Shown piece by piece: positions 61,086 through 62,149 of a stretch of 62,149 nucleotides of DNA. The stretch covers positions 1-62,149 of the forward strand of contig DAOTVC010000047.1 in the NCBI GenBank assembly GCA_034437215.1, read 5' to 3'. A program made the position numbers and the translations under genes. The notes under the pieces were generated by a model. The model was not told the DNA's origin and did not search any database. It worked only from the letters and a program-made list of their open reading frames with translations. Numbering within the stretch: the first letter of the stretch is position 1; every line of letters starts with the position of its first letter. This DNA comes from DAOTVC01 sp034437215 (GTDB lineage Bacteria; Chloroflexota; Anaerolineae; B4-G1; SLSP01).

Positions 61086-61204
61086 AGGTTCCTTTCTAGG
61101 TCAGTGGGGATTATACATCACGCGGACGGAGCAACAAGCGGCGAGGCGGTAGGGCTATCGCAGTTACTGATCCGGACGAGTACTGCTAAACCGAGCCGGG
61201 CTAT

Positions 61205-61324
61205 GACCTCTCCGCCGGCGGTTAAAACCGCCGGCTACCGTATTGACCTCTTCGCCAGCGGTTAAAACCGCCGGCTACCGTATTGACCTCTTCGCCGGCG
61301 GTTAAAACCGCCGGCTACCGTATT
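61205..61324 (+). repeat. Three tandem 40-bp repeats, each with a hairpin
   Basis: Units start at 61205, 61245 and 61285. Each contains an inverted repeat of GCCGGCGG and CCGCCGGC around TTAAAA (one arm base changed in unit 2), and ends CTACCGTATT. Confidence 0.95.
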
Positions 61325-61349
61325 GAAGTCGGCTGAAGCCGACTAAGTG

Positions 61350-61502
61350 TCTGTAAGAAAATAACTTCCCGACGGTGGGTGCTCGGGGAACGTAGCGAAC
61401 TGCTGGAAGGGCTGGAGACGAACAGCCCTCAAACGAGTCAGGAGGCGCCGTCTCATCCTGACTCCAGAGACATCGGGAAGCTATACTTTTACGAACCCTA
61501 AG
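61350..61502 (+). repeat. Family-B inverted-repeat element (153 bp)
   Basis: The left end is GTAAGAAAATAACTTCCCGA. The right end, inverted, is GTAAAAGTATAGCTTCCCGA. A diverged inverted copy is at 20553-20705. Confidence 0.85.
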
Positions 61503-61503
61503 G

Positions 61504-61667
61504 ATGGCTCTCCTGAAAAAGCCTTTTTACCACAGAGGGCACGGAGATTTTTTAAATTGGACTTCATAAAATCAGGCACAAGAGCGCTTTTTATAAAGAT
61601 ATTTCACTATCTCCTTGGTTTTCTCGGTGTTCTCCGTGTTGGAAGAAGTTTTTTTCAGGGCAGTCAA
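61504..61667. repeat. Family-A inverted-repeat element (near-identical copy)
   Basis: The left end is GGCTCTCCTGAAAAAGCC and the right end, inverted, is GACTGCCCTGAAAAAAACTT. The core equals the 8124 and 14356 copies. Confidence 0.9.
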
Positions 61668-61827
61668 GGATGTGCTTCCGGCAGTGTGCTTGCTGGAGCA
61701 CACTCTCTTCGTGGTAGCCTGTGGCTTGGGCCACAGGCGATAACTCAGGGTTGCTTAGCGTTCTTGGCGTGAGGCTTGGCTGTACCCTCTCCTTGATCAC
61801 CTGCTCGCTTAACCAAGAGGAGGGGCT

Positions 61828-62056
61828 ATGCGCTCAGAGGTGCCGCTGACTTACGAGACCGAGGGGGGACGCGTGTTGCAGGTCGTGCAGGAGGACATCA
61901 TCGCAGAGGAGGTGGACGCTATCATCAACGCCGCTGGCCGCCGAGGTCTACTTCGCGGAGCACCCGGAGAGCTCCCTGCGGGAGGTGCGCTTCTGCAACA
62001 TCGACCGGCGGTCGGCGGAGCTCTTCCGGGCGGCGGGGGAGCGGCGCGCGCTTTAG
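61828..62056 (+). pseudogene. Decayed macro-domain (ADP-ribose-binding) gene
   Basis: An RBS (AAGAGGAGGGG) and ATG 61828 start a typical macro-domain N-terminus: VQEDIIAEEVDAIINAAG. At about 61936 the sequence jumps, in the +1 frame, to what looks like a macro-domain C-terminus (AAEVYFAEHPESSLREVRF, ending at TAG 62054-62056). Roughly 100 central residues are missing, consistent with an internal deletion and frameshift. The original frame ends uselessly at 62070. Confidence 0.7.
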
Positions 62057-62066
62057 AGGGCACCTG

Positions 62067-62149
62067 CTAGAGGGCGCCTGCCTCCCGCAGCCACGCCACC
62101 ACCTGCTGCGCCATCCTCTTACGGTTGCGCTCCTCCACCTCCCACACGG
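62067..62149 (-). CDS. 3' end of a leftward gene (partial)
   Basis: Reading leftward from the window edge, one frame gives VWEVEERNRKRMAQQVVAWL and stops at TAG (62069-62067). The amphipathic helix is protein-like, but 26 residues are too few to name a family. Confidence 0.45.
   Translation of the reverse strand, partial: VWEVEERNRKRMAQQVVAWLREAGAL

Larger units (their letters stand above)
61086..61827. other. 742-bp repeat-dense intergenic region
   Basis: Holds a triple 40-bp tandem repeat (61205-61324), a GTCGGC-TGAA-GCCGAC hairpin (61328-61343), a family-B element (61350-61502) abutting a family-A element (61504-61667), and a GCGTTCTTGGCGTGAGGC fragment (about 61757-61775). No gene is seen. 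Confidence 0.8.

Noticed and set aside
61205..61324. CRISPR with 40-bp period
   Set aside because: The whole 40-bp unit is repeated, including would-be spacers; there are only three copies and no cas genes.

Overview
The window is about 62 kb of GC-rich bacterial chromosome. The most likely source is a Chloroflexota (Anaerolineae-like) bacterium. This rests on an orphan DUF4157 metalloprotease, a PknB kinase carrying an extra extracytoplasmic beta-domain, a Firmicute-type PDH, and intergenic regions full of small palindromic and heptanucleotide repeats. The assignment is inferred from gene content; no rRNA is present. One tRNA gene (Ser-GGA) is seen, and there is no CRISPR, transposase or prophage.

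Layout. 1-5.7 kb: HAD fragment, P-loop kinase-like protein, solitary rpsD, K+-independent H+-pyrophosphatase hppA, an unknown 254-aa protein and a coiled-coil SHOCT-like protein. 6.2-14.0 kb: pyrG, a B12-binding radical SAM enzyme, a DUF2156 protein translationally coupled to a prepilin peptidase, tRNA-Ser and ftsH. 14.2-20.8 kb: a three-gene cassette (1432-aa DUF4157 protein, unknown 283-aa protein, TPR protein) fenced by dispersed repeats on both sides. 20.8-30 kb: PknB, a three-gene membrane module of two complex-I antiporter-like subunits plus a small membrane protein, a GAF/PAS histidine kinase and a CpXC protein. 30.2-39.4 kb: polA, then a leftward run of an M28 lipoprotein peptidase, an unknown protein, two GNAT acetyltransferases (one closely AAC(6')-like), an EamA transporter, a GT2 glycosyltransferase, a polyprenyl synthase and tatD. 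39.8-50 kb: lon, a coiled-coil/SPFH pair and a pyruvate dehydrogenase cluster (pdhA, pdhB, pdhC, msrB, lpd). 50.2-56.2 kb: a PAS histidine kinase, a Fe-S protein with one mono-cluster domain and two CDGSH domains, and a three-subunit molybdenum hydroxylase. 56.3-62.1 kb: a NERD-like membrane protein, plsX, an exonuclease-DinG helicase, a repeat-rich spacer, a decayed macro-domain gene and the 3' end of a leftward gene.

How it fits together. Most genes are housekeeping: translation, CTP synthesis, phospholipid and isoprenoid precursors, proteolysis, replication/repair and central carbon metabolism. Three segments look accessory: the DUF4157 cassette, the antiporter-like module without any redox subunits, and the acetyltransferase/transporter run. 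The intergenic DNA is unusually structured. There are at least three families of 110-165-bp elements with terminal inverted repeats, heptanucleotide arrays in two sequence classes (one with G-quadruplex potential), hairpins sharing a C(TGAA)G loop but with different stems, and many long perfect terminator-like palindromes.

All functional calls come from reading motifs in the translated sequence. No database search was run.
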